Numbered from the stretch's first letter, positions 8,616 through 17,079 are shown. The stretch is DNA of 64,000 nt from Motilibacter peucedani (GCF_003634695.1 NZ_RBWV01000012.1:334058-398057), one strand, 5' to 3'. Translations and numbers: made by a program. The notes: generated from the letters alone by a model not told the origin.

Positions 8616-8641
8616 GGGCGGCACCGCGCGCGGTGCCGCCC
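8616..8641. terminator. Perfect 26-nt palindrome between convergent pspAA and tmsB
   Basis: GGGCGGCACCGCG followed directly by its exact complement. As RNA it folds into a hairpin of about 11 bp with a short loop in either direction, consistent with a bidirectional, U-tract-free actinobacterial terminator. Confidence 0.65.
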
Positions 8642-8655
8642 GCACCTCTCGCGGC

Positions 8656-9894
8656 TCAGACGCCCCAGTCGGGGCGCAACGGCATGCGCGCGCTGCCTGC
8701 GTCGTCGGTGCGCACGCCCAGCACCTGGTGCAGCTCGATCGTGCGCCGGTGGAAGCCCAGCCGGGAGCCGGCCATGTAGAGCCGCCACACCCGGGCGCGG
8801 CCCGTGCCGACCTCGCCGACCGCGGCGTCCCAGTTGGCCTCGAGGTTGGTGCCCCAGTCGCGCAGCGTCATGGCGTAGTGCTCGCGCAGGTTCTCCTCGT
8901 GACGCACCTCGAAGCCGCTGTCGTGCATCGCGCTGATGATGGTGCCGACCGCCGACAGCTCGCCGTCGGGGAAGACGTAGCGGTTGATGAAGCCCTTCTT
9001 CATGATCGCGCGCTCCTTGCCGCTGGGGCGCGTGATGCAGTGGTTGAGCAGCCGGCCGCCCGGGCGCAGCTTGCCGCGCAGGCGGGTGAAGTAGTGCGGC
9101 AGCTCGGCCACGCCGATGTGCTCGGTGAGCCCGATCGAGCTGACGGCGTCGAAGGCGTCGTCGGGGGCGTCGCGGTAGTCGAGGAAGCGGACCTCGGCGC
9201 GGTCTGCCAGGCCGCGCTCGGCGATGGCCTTCTGGGCCCACTCGGCCTGCCGGCGCGACAGCGTGACGCCGAGGGTGCGCACGCCGTAGTGCTCGGCGGC
9301 GTGCATGACCATGCCGCCCCAGCCGCAGCCCACGTCGAGCAGCCGCATGTCGGAGGTGAGCCCCAGCTTGCGGCAGACGAGGTCGAACTTGTTGGCCTGC
9401 GCGGTCTCGAGGCTCGCGTCGAGCTCGGGGTAGACCGCGCAGGTGTAGGCCATCGAGGGGCCGAGGACGTACTCGTAGAACTCGTTCGAGATGTCGTAGT
9501 GGTGCGAGATGGCGGCTGCGTCGCGGCGCTTCGAGTGCCGGCCGCCCCGCAGCACGACCTCCTCGGCCGGGAGCGGCGGGCGCACCAGCGCCTTGGGCCC
9601 GAAGCTGCGCAGCGCCTTGAGCCGGTCGGCCTTCGAGGGGCCGTTGAGCCCCGAGATGGAGAGCGCGTCGAGGGCGTCGTAGAGGTCACCGGTGACGTCG
9701 AGCTCGCCGCTGACGTAGGCGCGCCCCAGCCCCAGCTCGCCGGGGGAGGTCACGACGTAGGCGACTGCCTTCGGCGAGCGCACGCTCACCGTGTGGGCGG
9801 CGCCGTCGGGCCCCGCGGTGGAGCCGTCGTAGGCCTCCCAGCGCAGCGCCGGGTTGGGTCCGACCAGCGTCTCGAAAGCTTCGGCGATGCGCAT
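8656..9894 (-). CDS. tmsB: Cyclopropane-fatty-acid-synthase-type methyltransferase, TmsB-like
   Basis: A 412-residue SAM-dependent lipid methyltransferase. Residues ~1-115 form the N-terminal extension seen in actinobacterial members. HYDISNEFYEYVLGPSMAYTCA (132-152) and VGCGWGG (188-194) are the acyl-substrate and SAM-binding motifs. Because it lies 48 nt downstream of a DHCR24-like FAD oxidoreductase, the better call is TmsB rather than Cfa: methylation of the oleoyl chain at C10 to a 10-methylene lipid, later reduced by TmsA to 10-methylstearate (tuberculostearate). That assignment rests on known tmsAB pairs; a plain cyclopropane synthase cannot be excluded by motif alone. Confidence 0.82.
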   Translation of the reverse strand: MRIAEAFETLVGPNPALRWEAYDGSTAGPDGAAHTVSVRSPKAVAYVVTSPGELGLGRAYVSGELDVTGDLYDALDALSISGLNGPSKADRLKALRSFGPKALVRPPLPAEEVVLRGGRHSKRRDAAAISHHYDISNEFYEYVLGPSMAYTCAVYPELDASLETAQANKFDLVCRKLGLTSDMRLLDVGCGWGGMVMHAAEHYGVRTLGVTLSRRQAEWAQKAIAERGLADRAEVRFLDYRDAPDDAFDAVSSIGLTEHIGVAELPHYFTRLRGKLRPGGRLLNHCITRPSGKERAIMKKGFINRYVFPDGELSAVGTIISAMHDSGFEVRHEENLREHYAMTLRDWGTNLEANWDAAVGEVGTGRARVWRLYMAGSRLGFHRRTIELHQVLGVRTDDAGSARMPLRPDWGV

Positions 9895-9942
9895 CGTTGT
9901 CTCCTCGTCGTTCGTGGGCTGCCGCCTGCGCGCGGGGCGCGG

Positions 9943-11328
9943 TCAGGCGTTGCGCACGGCCTTGTCGTACAGGCTCGACAACCGGGCCTGGGGGTCGTAC
10001 TCCTTCTTGAGCCGCTCGTAGGCCGCGCCGCCGTAGAGGGACCAGAAGTGGTCTTCTTCGTAGTAGCTGGTGGAGTAGAGCGACTTGCGTCCTCCGAGGC
10101 GCTCGACCTCGGCCTCGACGAGCCGGTTGTGGTGCCCGTCGGACTGGCCGGGCTGCAGGTCGACGGTGGACCAGAACCCGAAGTTGACGTACGTGGTGGC
10201 CGGGTCGAGCAGGTAGAGGTCCCACTCCGAGGCGGCGTCGCGCTGCTTGAGGGGGCAGGCCCACACGGGCGTGATGCCGATCTCGCGGGCGAACCACTCG
10301 TGGAACTCGGCGGCGCGACCGATCGGCACCTCGACGTCCTGGACCACCTTCTCCTGCGGCAGCCGGCCGCGGCGCTCGTCCCGCCGCTGGGCGACGTGCC
10401 AGCGGTCCTCGAGCGCGATGAGCTTCCAGTAGGTGTCGCTGCGCAGCAGCCGCTTGGGCCAGAGGCGGCGGATGCGGGGGTCCTGGGCGCCGAAGGCGCG
10501 CGAGCACCAGAACCAGTCGGTGTCCCAGCGCCAGTAGTAGTCGCGGACGCTGAGCACGTCGGTGCGGCGCTGCTGCAGCGAGCGGTAGTAGATGCCCATG
10601 CCGGTGTAGTCGGACGGCGACGTGCCCGCCGGCAGCTCGGAGGTCCAGGTGCCGAGGGTCAGGTAGAGCTCGCCCGCGTCGAAGGCCGTCGCGTCGACGA
10701 AGTCGACCGGCACGCCCTCGTGGCTGCGGGCCTCGCAGACCTGCGCCATGGTCTCGAACAGCTCCGCCGCGCTCGTGAAGGGCACGTGGCGCAGCGAGAC
10801 CCAGGGCGTCACCGGCTCGAGCAGGATGCGCAGTCGCAAGGCGTAGCCGAGGGACCCGTAGGAGTTGGGGAAGCCGTGGAAGAGGTCGCGGTGCTCGTTG
10901 TCGGGCGTCGCGGTCACGACCCGGCCGTCACCGGTGAGCACGTCCATCTCCAGCACGGACTCGTGGGGGAGCCCGTTGCGGAAGGAGGTCGACTCGATGC
11001 CCAGCCCCGTGACGGCGCCCCCGAGGGTGATCGTCTTGAGCTGCGGCACCACGAGCGGGGCCAGTCCGTGGGCGAGCGTCGCGTCGAGGAGGTGCTCGTA
11101 GGTCGTCATGCCCTGCACGTCGGCGGTGCGTGCCTCGACGTCGATGCTGATGACGCCGTCGAAGTCGGTGACGTCGAGCCGCGGCGCCGAGCTCGGCCGA
11201 CGGGTGCGGAACAGGTTGGAGGTCTTCTTCTTCAGCCGCACGGGCGAGCCGGGCGGGATCGCCGCCAGCTGGCCGGCCAGCCGCGCGACCCGGGCGTCGT
11301 AGTCGGCCCGCGCACTCGTTGCCTGCAT
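9943..11328 (-). CDS. tmsA: FAD-dependent oxidoreductase, TmsA-like
   Basis: A 461-residue FAD_binding_4 protein related to DHCR24/DIMINUTO. LDVTDFDGVISIDVEARTADVQG and VVPQLKTITLGGAVTGLGIES with SFRNGLPHESV form the FAD-binding domain, and the C-terminal half is Trp/Tyr-rich (YWRWDTDWFW; SLYSTSYYEEDHFWSLYGG). In known tms systems TmsA reduces the 10-methylene intermediate made by TmsB. I place the start at the ATG because TAGGGT lies exactly 7 nt upstream; a GTG 21 nt further upstream is an alternative. No tmsC gene is adjacent. It precedes tmsB on the same strand. Confidence 0.85.
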   Translation of the reverse strand: MQATSARADYDARVARLAGQLAAIPPGSPVRLKKKTSNLFRTRRPSSAPRLDVTDFDGVISIDVEARTADVQGMTTYEHLLDATLAHGLAPLVVPQLKTITLGGAVTGLGIESTSFRNGLPHESVLEMDVLTGDGRVVTATPDNEHRDLFHGFPNSYGSLGYALRLRILLEPVTPWVSLRHVPFTSAAELFETMAQVCEARSHEGVPVDFVDATAFDAGELYLTLGTWTSELPAGTSPSDYTGMGIYYRSLQQRRTDVLSVRDYYWRWDTDWFWCSRAFGAQDPRIRRLWPKRLLRSDTYWKLIALEDRWHVAQRRDERRGRLPQEKVVQDVEVPIGRAAEFHEWFAREIGITPVWACPLKQRDAASEWDLYLLDPATTYVNFGFWSTVDLQPGQSDGHHNRLVEAEVERLGGRKSLYSTSYYEEDHFWSLYGGAAYERLKKEYDPQARLSSLYDKAVRNA

Positions 11329-11335
11329 GCTCTGA

Positions 11336-11341
11336 ACCCTA
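11336..11341 (-). promoter_or_regulatory. -10 element of tmsA, leaderless spacing
   Basis: TAGGGT on the minus strand ends 7 nt before the chosen tmsA ATG. It would let tmsAB be transcribed independently of the upstream nadA, which ends about 50 bp away. Confidence 0.45.
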
Positions 11342-11376
11342 GTGGCCACCGCTGACGGCGAGGGCGAGGTCTCCGC

Positions 11377-12606
11377 TCAGCCGCGCGTCGTGCCCGACCC
11401 CGGGAGGCTGAGCATGCGGTCGAGCGCGACGCGCGCCCAGTGGGCGGTGTCCGGGTCGACCTCGATGCGGTTCACGACGCGGCCGTCGACCAGCGACTCC
11501 ATCGCCCACACGAGGTGCGGCAGGTCGATGCGGTTCATCGTCGAGCAGTAGCAGACCGTGCGCTCGAGGAACACGATCGACTTGTCGGGGTGGGCCGCGG
11601 CCAGCCGCGAGACGAGGTTCAGCTCGGTGCCGACGGCCCACGAGCTGCCGGGCGGCGCCGCCTCGAGCGTGCGGATGATGTGCTCGGTCGAGCCGACCGA
11701 GTCGGCCGCCGTGACCACCTCGTGGCGGCACTCGGGGTGCACCAGCACGTTGACGCCGGGGATGCGCTCGCGCACGTCGGCGACGTTGGCCGCGCTGAAC
11801 CGGCCGTGCACCGAGCAGTGGCCGCGCCAGAGCACCATCTTGGCCCGCCGCAGCTGCTCGGGCGTCACCCCGCCGTGGGGCTTGTGGGGGTTCCAGACGA
11901 CGCAGTCGTCGAGCTCCAGCCCGAGCTGCAGGACCGCGGTGTTGCGCCCGAGGTGCTGGTCGGGGAGGAACAGCACGCGCTCGCCGCGCTCGAAGGCCCA
12001 GCGCAGCGAGCGGTCGGCGTTGCTCGAGGTGCAGATCGTGCCGCCGTGGCGCCCGGTGAAGGACTTGATCGCCGCGGTGGAGTTCATGTAGGCGACCGGG
12101 ACGGTGCTGTCCGCCAGGCCGGCCGCCTCGAAGGCGGCCCACGCGTCCTCGACCTGCTGCAGCCCGGCCATGTCGGCCATGGAGCAGCCGGCGGCGAGGT
12201 CGGGCAGCACGACCTGCTGGTGGTCGCCGGTGAGGATGTCGGCCGACTCCGCCATGAAGTGGACGCCGCAGAACAGGACGAACTCGGCGTCGGGACGCGC
12301 GGCGGCCTTCTGGGCGAGCTTGAAGGAGTCGCCGGTGACGTCGGCGAACTCGATGACCTCGTCGCGCTGGTAGTGGTGGCCGAGCACGAAGGCCCGGTCG
12401 CCCAGAGCGGCCCGCGCGCGCCGGGCGCGCTCGACCAGGCCGGGGTCGCTGGGGGAGGGCAGGTCGCCCGGGCAGTCGACTCCGCGCTCGCTGGCGAGGT
12501 CCGCTGTGCCGAGCGTGCGGCCCAGGAGGAGCTGGGCGAGCGGGCTGGGCGCCACGCCGAGACGGGCTGCAGCGGTGTCGGCAGGGACGACGGCGTCGAC
12601 GGTCAC
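11377..12606 (-). CDS. nadA: Quinolinate synthase
   Basis: [4Fe-4S] enzyme that condenses iminoaspartate with dihydroxyacetone phosphate to quinolinate in NAD synthesis. The 409 residues have the three family cysteine regions (FCGVHFMAES, HPECRHEV, CYCSTMN) and VLGHHYQRDEVIEFADVTGDSF and MNSTAAIKSFTGRHGG. The GTG start has GGGGAG about 5 nt upstream. nadB and nadC are not in the window. It is divergent from erpA across a 333-bp gap; placing an Fe-S enzyme beside an Fe-S assembly factor is suggestive but may be incidental. Confidence 0.95.
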   Translation of the reverse strand: MTVDAVVPADTAAARLGVAPSPLAQLLLGRTLGTADLASERGVDCPGDLPSPSDPGLVERARRARAALGDRAFVLGHHYQRDEVIEFADVTGDSFKLAQKAAARPDAEFVLFCGVHFMAESADILTGDHQQVVLPDLAAGCSMADMAGLQQVEDAWAAFEAAGLADSTVPVAYMNSTAAIKSFTGRHGGTICTSSNADRSLRWAFERGERVLFLPDQHLGRNTAVLQLGLELDDCVVWNPHKPHGGVTPEQLRRAKMVLWRGHCSVHGRFSAANVADVRERIPGVNVLVHPECRHEVVTAADSVGSTEHIIRTLEAAPPGSSWAVGTELNLVSRLAAAHPDKSIVFLERTVCYCSTMNRIDLPHLVWAMESLVDGRVVNRIEVDPDTAHWARVALDRMLSLPGSGTTRG

Positions 12607-12939
12607 AGGGCTCCCCAGGGGTCCGGCGGAGGGTCGATCCTCCCACGTGTGCAACGCCCGCCGGCCCGTCCGCGCTTCCCGCTCCGCCGGTCTGCGGCTC
12701 GTGCGCCCGCTCCGACCGGTCACGCGCTGCTGCCCGGCGGGCGCTCCCTGCGACGCCGGGCCCGCATCCGGGCGTCGTCCCGGTCACAGTCCCGCCCGTT
12801 GCTCCGATCGTGTGTCAGCATGGTCGGGAAGGTTGTGGCGGCGCCAGGCGTTGGCCACGACCTGGGGCGGGTCGCGCCCCTCCACGCAGCACGGGCACAG
12901 CAGTGCCACGCACAGCCGAACGATCGAGGAGACGCCAGC
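12607..12939. other. Intergenic region between divergent nadA and erpA
   Basis: A 333-bp gap with no credible gene; long frames across it look like high-GC artefacts. It must hold the promoters of both genes. I can identify only the erpA ribosome binding site (GAGGAGA, 12926-12932) and a small GGCAC/GTGCC stem-loop just upstream of it. No clear -10/-35 pair or operator is visible. Confidence 0.5.
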
Positions 12940-13305
12940 ATGACGGTTCAGGACACGGTCGAGGTCCAGGTCGAGACGGCCGACGGGGTCGTCCTCACCG
13001 ACACGGCGGCCTCGAAGGTCCGCGCGCTGCTCGAGCAGGAGGGCCGGGACGACCTGGCCCTGCGCGTCGCCGTGCAGCCCGGCGGCTGCTCCGGCCTGCG
13101 CTACCAGCTCTTCTTCGACGAGCGCTCGCTCGACGGCGACGTCGTGAAGACCTTCGACGGAGTCGGCGTGGTCGTCGACCGCATGAGCGCCCCCTACCTC
13201 GCCGGTGCCGTGATCGACTTCACCGACACCATCGAGAAGCAGGGCTTCACGATCGACAACCCGAACGCGGGCGGCTCGTGCGCGTGCGGCGACTCGTTCC
13301 ACTGA
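12940..13305 (+). CDS. erpA: Iron-sulfur cluster insertion protein (A-type carrier)
   Basis: HesB/IscA-type carrier that delivers Fe-S clusters to apoproteins. It has 121 residues; the three cluster-binding cysteines are in GGCSGLRYQLFFDER and C-terminal GSCACGDSFH. The actinobacterial signature VVVDRMSAPYLAGAVIDFTDTIEKQGFTIDNPNA is intact. The ATG is supported by GAGGAGA 8 nt upstream. Likely clients nearby are NadA and the Rieske protein QcrA; this is inference from family roles. Confidence 0.93.
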   Translation: MTVQDTVEVQVETADGVVLTDTAASKVRALLEQEGRDDLALRVAVQPGGCSGLRYQLFFDERSLDGDVVKTFDGVGVVVDRMSAPYLAGAVIDFTDTIEKQGFTIDNPNAGGSCACGDSFH

Positions 13306-13441
13306 CCCTGCCGAGCACCACCCCCGGCGCGCCGCGGGCGGTCCGGCCCTGAGCGGGCGGCACGCCCGCAGCCGCCCGCCGGCGCGACGCCGCACCCCCG
13401 CGTACGCCACGGGTGCCGTCGCGCTGCTCGTCCTCGTCGTC

Positions 13442-13879
13442 GTGGTGGCCGTCGTGCTGTCCCGGCGCGGCGGCCCGGACGACGGCGCCCCCGCGGCGTC
13501 GAGCTCCGGCGCGAGCACCGCCCTGGCGAGCCGTGCGGCCTCGCCCGCTGCCTCGGCGTCGACGCCCTCCGCAGCACCTCGCGCGCCGACCGCTCGGCCC
13601 ACGCCCACGCCCACCCGCCCTGCCGCGACGCCGCGCGCCGCGCCGGCCCACCGGCTGGTCCTGACCGCCCGCGGCACGTCGTGGTTCCAGGTCAAGCGGG
13701 GCACCGAGGTGCTGGGCCTGGGCACCCTGAAGAAGGGCGCGTCGCGCACGTTCACCGGTGCCGGCTCCTACGACGTCGTGCTCGGCAACGCCGGCAACGT
13801 GCTGGTCGACACCGGCAGCGGCCCCGCGCCCGCCGGTCGGGCGGGCGTGAGCGACGTCTTCTCCTTCGTCGTGCGCTAG
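13442..13879 (+). CDS. Membrane-anchored protein with RodZ C-terminal (DUF4115-like) domain
   Basis: One N-terminal membrane helix, then a Ser/Ala/Thr/Pro-rich linker, then an extracellular ~70-residue beta domain (RLVLTARGTSWFQVKRGTEVLGLGTLKKGASRTFTGAGSYDVVLGNAG) like the DUF4115/RodZ C-terminal domain. No helix-turn-helix precedes it. The start is unresolved: the GTG given lies inside the hydrophobic helix, while the open frame extends upstream as LSGRHARSRPPARRRTPAYATGAVALLVLVVVVAVVL from a possible CTG at 13349, which would give a complete positive-inside anchor. It sits between erpA and adoK, as the membrane protein Rv2203 does in M. tuberculosis. Function unknown. Confidence 0.7.
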   Translation: MVAVVLSRRGGPDDGAPAASSSGASTALASRAASPAASASTPSAAPRAPTARPTPTPTRPAATPRAAPAHRLVLTARGTSWFQVKRGTEVLGLGTLKKGASRTFTGAGSYDVVLGNAGNVLVDTGSGPAPAGRAGVSDVFSFVVR

Positions 13880-13884
13880 CGGAG

Positions 13885-13890
13885 TAGGGT
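13885..13890 (+). promoter_or_regulatory. Probable -10 element of adoK
   Basis: TAGGGT, giving an expected start site near 13897 and a ~45-nt leader containing AGGAG (13928-13932). Consensus match only; no clear -35. Confidence 0.35.
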
Positions 13891-13942
13891 CGGCGGGTCC
13901 TGCGCCCCCGCGCCGCCCGCCCCCTCCAGGAGCACCAGCACC

Positions 13943-14935
13943 GTGCACATCGCCGTCACCGGTTCGATCGCCACCGACCACCTCATGCACTTCCCGGGCC
14001 GGTTCACCGACTCGCTGGTCGCGGGCAAGCTCGACAAGGTCTCGCTCTCGTTCCTCGTCGACGAGCTCGAGGTGCGCCGCGGCGGCATCGGCGCCAACAT
14101 CTCCTTCGGCCTCGGCCAGCTGGGCGTGCGCTCCTCGCTCGTCGGCTCGGTGGGGCCCGACTTCGCCGACTACCGCGCCTGGCTCGAGGGCCACGGCGTC
14201 GACTGCGAGTCGATCCACGTGTCGAGCAGGGCGACCGCGCGCTTCGTGTGCACGACCGACGCAGACCACAACCAGATCGCCTCGTTCTACGCGGGCGCCA
14301 TGTCCGAGTCGAGCGAGTGCCGCCTGGCGCCGGTGGCCGAGCGGCTCGGCGGGCTCGACCTGGTCCTCATCGCGCCCGACGACCCGGCCGGCATGCTGCG
14401 CCACACCGAGGAGTGCCGCGAGCGCGGCTACGCCTTCGCCGCCGACCCCAGCCAGCAGCTGGCCCGCATGCACCGCGACGAGGTGCGCGCGCTCGTGGAG
14501 GGCGCGACGTACCTGTTCACCAACGAGTACGAAGCGGCCCTGATCGAGCAGAAGACCGGTTGGTCGGCCGACGACCTGCTGCGCCGCGTGCGGACCCGCG
14601 TCACCACGCTGGGCCCGCTCGGCGTCCTCGTCGAGCGCCTCGGCGAGCCGTCGCTGCGCGTGGGTACTGTCCACGTCACCGAGCGCGTCGACCCGACCGG
14701 CGTCGGCGACGGCTTCCGCTCCGGCTTCCTCGCTGCGCTGTCGTGGGGCCTGTCGACCGAGCGCGCGTGCCAGCTGGGTGCGCTGGTCGCCGCGCACGTG
14801 CTGGAGACGATGGGCACCCAGGAGTACGTCCTGGACCCCGCCGCCTCGCTGGCCCGGCTCTCGGTGGCCTTCGGCCCCGAGGCCGCCGCCGAGATCGGCG
14901 CCCACCTGCCGGCGGTCGCGCAGCCCGCGCTCTAG
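13943..14935 (+). CDS. adoK: Adenosine kinase, PfkB family (mycobacterial AdoK type)
   Basis: Phosphorylates adenosine to AMP for purine salvage. The 330 residues open with MHIAVTGSIATDHLMHFPGRF and carry KVSLSFLVDELEVRRGGIGANISF, FAADPSQQLARM, YLFTNEYEAALIEQKTGW and DPTGVGDGFRSGF, where the Asp of GVGDGF is the PfkB catalytic base. These segments closely follow M. tuberculosis AdoK (Rv2202c), a ribokinase-like enzyme distinct from eukaryotic adenosine kinase. The GTG start is supported by AGGAG about 10 nt upstream. The neighbours erpA and ctaC are conserved around this gene in mycobacteria. Confidence 0.92.
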   Translation: MHIAVTGSIATDHLMHFPGRFTDSLVAGKLDKVSLSFLVDELEVRRGGIGANISFGLGQLGVRSSLVGSVGPDFADYRAWLEGHGVDCESIHVSSRATARFVCTTDADHNQIASFYAGAMSESSECRLAPVAERLGGLDLVLIAPDDPAGMLRHTEECRERGYAFAADPSQQLARMHRDEVRALVEGATYLFTNEYEAALIEQKTGWSADDLLRRVRTRVTTLGPLGVLVERLGEPSLRVGTVHVTERVDPTGVGDGFRSGFLAALSWGLSTERACQLGALVAAHVLETMGTQEYVLDPAASLARLSVAFGPEAAAEIGAHLPAVAQPAL

Positions 14936-14944
14936 GACGGCCGC

Positions 14945-15628
14945 GTGCCCGTGGAGCCGCCGCCCACGCCGTGGCGGCTGCCCCGCGCGGACCGCTCGCT
15001 GGCGGGCGAGGTCGTGGGCATCGGGGCCGACCTCGAGCCCGGGACGCTGCTCGCCGCCTACCGCGCCGGGCTCTTCCCGATGCGCCTCGACGGGCTCGAG
15101 GGCCCGCTCGCGTGGTGGTCGCCCGACCCGCGCGGGGTCCTGCCGCTCGACGGGCTCCTCGTCAGCCGCTCGCTGCGGCGCTCGCTGCGCCGCTACACCG
15201 TGACGGTCGACGCCGCGTTCGACGAGGTGGTCGCCGGCTGCGCCGACCCTGGGCGCACCGGCGGCTGGATCGACGGGGACGTCGCCGCGGCGTACTCCCG
15301 GCTCCACGCCCTGGGCTGGGCGCACTCGCTCGAGGTGTGGACCGAGGGCCAGGAGCTGGTCGGGGGCCTCTACGGCGTCGCCACCGGCGGACTGTTCGCG
15401 GGGGAGTCGATGTTCAGCCGGGCCACCGACGCCTCGAAGGTCGCGCTCGTGCACCTGGTCGAGCTGCTCCGGGCCGACGGCGCGCCACGGCTGCTCGACG
15501 TCCAGTGGCGCACCGAGCACCTGGCCACGCTCGGCGTGGTGGCCGTGCCGCGGCGCCGCTACCTGCGCCTGCTCGCCCAGGCGCTCGGGCAGCCGCTGCC
15601 CCCGGCGTTCGACGACGGCCGGGGCTGA
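14945..15628 (+). CDS. aat: Leucyl/phenylalanyl-tRNA--protein transferase
   Basis: Transfers Leu or Phe from aminoacyl-tRNA to N-terminal Arg/Lys of proteins, making N-degrons for ClpS/ClpAP. The 227 residues include YRAGLFPM, WWSPDPRGVLPLDGL, GGWIDGDVAAAYSRLHALGWAHSLEVW, GGLYGVATGGLFAGESMFSRATDASKVAL and DVQWRTEHLATLGVV, all diagnostic. The GTG lies 9 nt after the adoK stop; a TAGGAC overlapping that stop is 6 nt before it and could be its own weak -10. Confidence 0.94.
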   Translation: MPVEPPPTPWRLPRADRSLAGEVVGIGADLEPGTLLAAYRAGLFPMRLDGLEGPLAWWSPDPRGVLPLDGLLVSRSLRRSLRRYTVTVDAAFDEVVAGCADPGRTGGWIDGDVAAAYSRLHALGWAHSLEVWTEGQELVGGLYGVATGGLFAGESMFSRATDASKVALVHLVELLRADGAPRLLDVQWRTEHLATLGVVAVPRRRYLRLLAQALGQPLPPAFDDGRG

Positions 15629-15637
15629 GCCCGGCGC

Positions 15638-15883
15638 TCAGACCAGGCGGCGCACGACGTAGGCCGTGCCGACCGGTCGCGCCCGCTCGCCGACGAACTC
15701 CTGGCCCCGCAGCCGGCACCACGCCGGCACGTCGTGCGCGGCGGCGACGTCGTCGGCGACGACCGCGACCAGCGCACCCACCAGCACCGACGGCACGGCC
15801 CGGGCCAGGTCGACGACGGGCAGCGGGCAGCGCCGGCCGAGCGCGTCGACCTCCAGGGCCAGGGGCTCCTCGAGCGCGCTCAC
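15638..15883 (-). CDS. TusA/SirA-type sulfur carrier protein
   Basis: An 81-residue sulfurtransferase of the TusA family. The active-site cysteine is in LEVDALGRRCPLPVVDLARAV, the conserved CPxP-type motif; the remainder fits the two-layer fold. The GTG start overlaps the stop of the upstream cysteine desulfurase as GTGA, so the two are coupled. The desulfurase probably loads persulfide onto this cysteine. The acceptor (tRNA thiolation, molybdopterin or another cofactor) cannot be told from the window. Confidence 0.85.
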   Translation of the reverse strand: MSALEEPLALEVDALGRRCPLPVVDLARAVPSVLVGALVAVVADDVAAAHDVPAWCRLRGQEFVGERARPVGTAYVVRRLV

Positions 15884-17079
15884 AGGCCCTGCACCCCTGC
15901 GCGCTCGCGGACGCGGGAGACCGCCCCGGGCAGCGCGTCGAGGAACGCGTCGACCGTCGCCGCGGTCGTGCCGCGGGGGAGCGACACGCGTACGTTGCCG
16001 TGCGTCAGCACCCCCATCGCCGCCAGCACGTGGCTGGGGCGCAGGGTGCTCGCCGTGCACGCCGAGCCGGAGCCGACGGCGAAGCCGAGGCGGTCGAGCT
16101 CGGTCACCAGCGCCTCGCCGTCGACGTAGAGGCACGAGAAGGTCACCAGGTGCGGCAGCCGCCCGTCGGGGTCGCCCACGACCTCGACGTCGGGCACCCG
16201 GCGCGGCACCTCCGCCCGGACCCGGTCGACCAGCGCAGCCAGGCGCCTTCCCTCGTCCGCCGTGTCCGCGACCGCTGCCTCGAGCGCCAGGGCGGCGGCC
16301 AGGACGAGCGGCAGCGCCGGCGCCCCCGGCACGCGGCCCTGCGCACCGTCGTCCTCCGGCCAGGGCGAGCGCCAGCGGGCGCCGCGGCGCACGGCGAGCA
16401 CCCCCACGCCCGGCGGCCCGCCCCACTTGTGCGCGCTCGCGGTCAGCAGGTCCCACGGGGGGAGCGGTGCCCGACCGGCGCTCTGCGCCGCGTCGACCAC
16501 GAGGGGTACGCGGTGCTCCCTGCACACCTCGAGCGCCTCGGCGACCGGCTGCGTGGTCGCGACCTCGTGGTTGGCCGACTGCAGAGCCGCGACCCGGACC
16601 CCGTCGCGGGCGACGGCGGCGCGGAACGCGTCGAGGTCCACGCGGCCGAGCCGGTCGACGCCGACCGCCTCGACCTCGGCGCCCGTGTGCGCGGCGGCCG
16701 CGAGCACGCTGGAGTGCTCGACGGCGCTGACGACGACCCGGCCCACCGGCCGCTCCCCGGGCGGCCCGGCGTGGGCCCCGAGCACGGCCAGGTGCGCGGC
16801 GAGCGTGCCGGAGGGGGTGAAGGCGACCTCGTCGGCGCGGGCGCCGAGGCTCGCGGCGACCGACTCGCGGGCGGTGTCGAGCAGGAGCCGGGCCCGGCGG
16901 CCCTCGGAGTAGGTGCGGCGGGGGTCGGCCCACCCGTCGGCCGTGGCCGCCGCCAGCGCCTGGCGCGCGACCTCGGACATCGGCTCCCCGGCGGCGGCGT
17001 CGAGGAAGGCGCGCGCGGGCGGGGTCGGCCGCTCTCGTGCGTCCTCGGGGCTGCTCACCCTCCCAGCATGCCCGGCCAC
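15880..17079 (-). CDS. Cysteine desulfurase (NifS/IscS-like, class V aminotransferase)
   Basis: PLP enzyme that releases sulfur from cysteine as an enzyme-bound persulfide. The 399 residues contain the Schiff-base lysine in LTASAHKWGGPPGVG, an Asp/Gln pair in VVDAAQSAGRAPL, and the persulfide cysteine in the loop VGSGSACTASTLRPSHVL. The N-terminus AFLDAAAGEPM matches the group. Start: GTG with GGAGG ~10 nt upstream; an internal GTG at 17058 is possible but GGAGG abuts it. It is followed by the coupled TusA-like gene, suggesting a dedicated sulfur relay rather than general Fe-S assembly. Confidence 0.9.
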   Translation of the reverse strand: MAGHAGRVSSPEDARERPTPPARAFLDAAAGEPMSEVARQALAAATADGWADPRRTYSEGRRARLLLDTARESVAASLGARADEVAFTPSGTLAAHLAVLGAHAGPPGERPVGRVVVSAVEHSSVLAAAAHTGAEVEAVGVDRLGRVDLDAFRAAVARDGVRVAALQSANHEVATTQPVAEALEVCREHRVPLVVDAAQSAGRAPLPPWDLLTASAHKWGGPPGVGVLAVRRGARWRSPWPEDDGAQGRVPGAPALPLVLAAALALEAAVADTADEGRRLAALVDRVRAEVPRRVPDVEVVGDPDGRLPHLVTFSCLYVDGEALVTELDRLGFAVGSGSACTASTLRPSHVLAAMGVLTHGNVRVSLPRGTTAATVDAFLDALPGAVSRVRERAGVQGL

